Source of the DNA: JBEISR01 sp044337705
Lineage (GTDB): Bacteria > Planctomycetota > Planctomycetia > Pirellulales > Pirellulaceae
Assembly: GCA_044337705.1 (NCBI GenBank)
Contig: JBIINB010000002.1
Span: 1 to 64,000, forward strand
Reading direction: 5' to 3'
DNA length: 64,000 nt
Below, piece by piece: positions 63,102-64,000 of this stretch. The translations under genes and the position numbers were made by a program. Each line of letters begins with the position of its first letter. Positions within the stretch are counted from its first letter, which is position 1. Below the pieces are notes generated by a model, which did not search any database, was not told the origin of the DNA, and saw only the letters and a list, made by a program, of their open reading frames with translations.

Positions 63102-63397
63102 CGGTCTGATTTTCCCTTTTCATGAAACCTTCAGGTCACCGCCATCGCTCGTTTCAATCCAATCCCCACGGGATGGATCGCGTTGAGGGGGGGAGTGCAT
63201 CCCGACCTGACGGCTCAAGGCCGGCAGGCCATTCACCCTTGTTACCAAGGATGCTGGCAGTTGTTGAACCCAAGGATCTGGTCTGGCACTCCAGTCCTGT
63301 CGATGGACTTCTCGTCCATCTCGCCATCCTGAAATCAGGTTAGCTAATTTCTACGAAGTCATTTCCCGGGGAGCTATCCATGGCTTCCCAGAGCGTC
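63102..63397. other. Gap between rpmI and rplT with a short hairpin
   Basis: These 296 bases between two co-oriented ribosomal protein genes are longer than the few bases seen in most bacteria. A seven-base hairpin (GATGGAC 63302-63308, GTCCATC 63314-63320) is the only structure noticed. It could hold a leader of rplT (L20 autoregulation is known in other bacteria) or a promoter; the sequence does not decide. Confidence 0.4.
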
Positions 63398-63601
63398 CTA
63401 GTAGCTGTTGCCGCGAAGCGCCGCCTGAATCACCCGCTCCATGTTCGTTTCCACCGTTTTGGTGCCACGAAGCTGACGAATTCGCTTGGGTGTCTTTCGG
63501 ACCGCCAGGTGGCTGGTACCTGCCTTGCGATGCTTGGCCTTCCCGGTCGCAGTCAGTCGAAATCGCTTCTTGGTCGCCTTGTGCGTCTTTTGCTTGGTCA
63601 T
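63398..63601 (-). CDS. rpmI: 50S ribosomal protein L35
   Basis: The 67-residue basic protein has the L35 pattern KQKTHKATKKRFRLTATGKA, KHRKAGTSHL and a C-terminal RQLRGTKTVE. Normal length. It is preceded by recG (178-base gap) rather than by infC, the usual first gene of the infC-rpmI-rplT cluster, and followed by rplT. No obvious Shine-Dalgarno lies before the ATG. Confidence 0.97.
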   Translation of the reverse strand: MTKQKTHKATKKRFRLTATGKAKHRKAGTSHLAVRKTPKRIRQLRGTKTVETNMERVIQAALRGNSY

Positions 63602-63779
63602 CGTCCGCTCGAAAGTAAATTCAGGGGATCCAACCGATCCGGATCAAACATCGTCCATCAGTGTCCGGTCGGGACGAGGATGAATTTCGTCCGCCAGCCA
63701 TCGAATCCAGCAATATAAAAGAGAAACCTTCCACTTCCAAGCCCAAATCGGTCTCGGTTGACCCCCACTTGCGGGTGTT

Positions 63780-64000
63780 CTATCCGACGTCGCCGAAATC
63801 GAGCGACTGGCCATGTCGGGCGAGGACCTGTTTTTTCAGTCGGGTCCATTGGGGGCCATCCAGGAGGGGATCGGTTTGGAGGATAGCACGAGCGGCGGAC
63901 TGAGTTGTTTCGACTACGGATTGATCTCGGACCAAGTCGGCGATTCGGAGTTGGGGTAAGCCATGTTGGCGGGTTCCAAGAAGGTCCCCAGGTCCCCGAA
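63780..64000 (-). CDS. recG: ATP-dependent DNA helicase RecG, C-terminal end only (partial)
   Basis: The frame enters from the right window edge and stops with TAG at 63780-63782, giving 72 residues. LLGTRQHGLPQLRIADLVRD matches the conserved C-terminus of RecG (E. coli LGTRQTG...ADLLRDQ), with the wedge-distal helix continuing SVVETTQSAARAILQTDPLL. RecG remodels stalled forks and Holliday junctions. The start and helicase motifs are outside the window. It is co-oriented with rpmI downstream, separated by 178 bases. Confidence 0.85.
   Translation of the reverse strand, partial: RGPGDLLGTRQHGLPQLRIADLVRDQSVVETTQSAARAILQTDPLLDGPQWTRLKKQVLARHGQSLDFGDVG

Overview
The window is a gene-dense stretch of a planctomycete chromosome, most likely a Pirellulales or Rhodopirellula-like bacterium. 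This is inferred from family content: a YTV-repeat cell-wall protein, a PSCyt1/DUF1549/DUF1553 cytochrome-like protein followed by a DUF1501 protein, a DUF1080 protein, RND, Mla and kdsA genes of a Gram-negative envelope, and many secreted proteins with Tat-like or Sec signals. No rRNA, tRNA, CRISPR array, phage or insertion sequence was recognised. Two genes run off the window edges: a secreted protein on the left and the last part of recG on the right.

Layout. 1-4.4 kb: a partial secreted protein, then a divergent mlaE-mlaF-mlaD lipid transport operon. 4.5-7.5 kb (minus): three translationally coupled genes for a GXGXG beta-helix protein, a degenerate glutamate-synthase-type FMN-barrel protein and a cysteine desulfurase. 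7.7-9.0 kb: a TolB-like propeller protein. 9.8-20.9 kb: a ten-gene type II secretion (T2SS)-like operon (gspE, F, G, H-like, I-like, J-like, K, L-like, an M/C-like fusion and a BON-domain protein) with no secretin or prepilin peptidase inside it. 21.0-28.4 kb: chrA, an alpha/beta hydrolase, a DUF1080 protein, a diacylglycerol-kinase-type lipid kinase, kdsA and a large lipoprotein. 28.5-32.8 kb (minus): a compact operon of acyl carrier protein, SDR reductase, acyl-AMP ligase, hexapeptide acyltransferase and membrane acyltransferase, which looks like a small acyl or exopolysaccharide-decoration pathway. 33.2-41.1 kb (minus): a TlpA-like thioredoxin, a membrane-anchored Pro-rich protein, a Ser/Thr kinase next to glgX, and the YTV cell-wall protein. 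41.8-49.5 kb: an RND efflux pair, a YceH-family protein and an ABC-F ATPase. 49.6-59.5 kb: a catabolic-looking set (PSCyt/DUF1549/DUF1553, DUF1501, RraA-like, amidohydrolase, six-hairpin glycosidase). 59.7-64.0 kb (minus): recG, rpmI, rplT, pheS and pheT.

Most notable items. (1) The GXGXG / FMN-barrel / desulfurase operon, where the Fe-S cysteines of glutamate synthase are replaced by a serine-rich linker and no amidotransferase is present. (2) The YTV protein, with two arrays of twelve 14-residue repeats, one acidic and one strongly basic, separated by a Cys-Gly linker. (3) The T2SS-like operon with a PilO/GspM plus GspC-like fusion and a BON protein at its end. (4) The ACP/ligase/SDR/two-acyltransferase operon. 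All functional statements are read from motifs and family knowledge; no database search was run.
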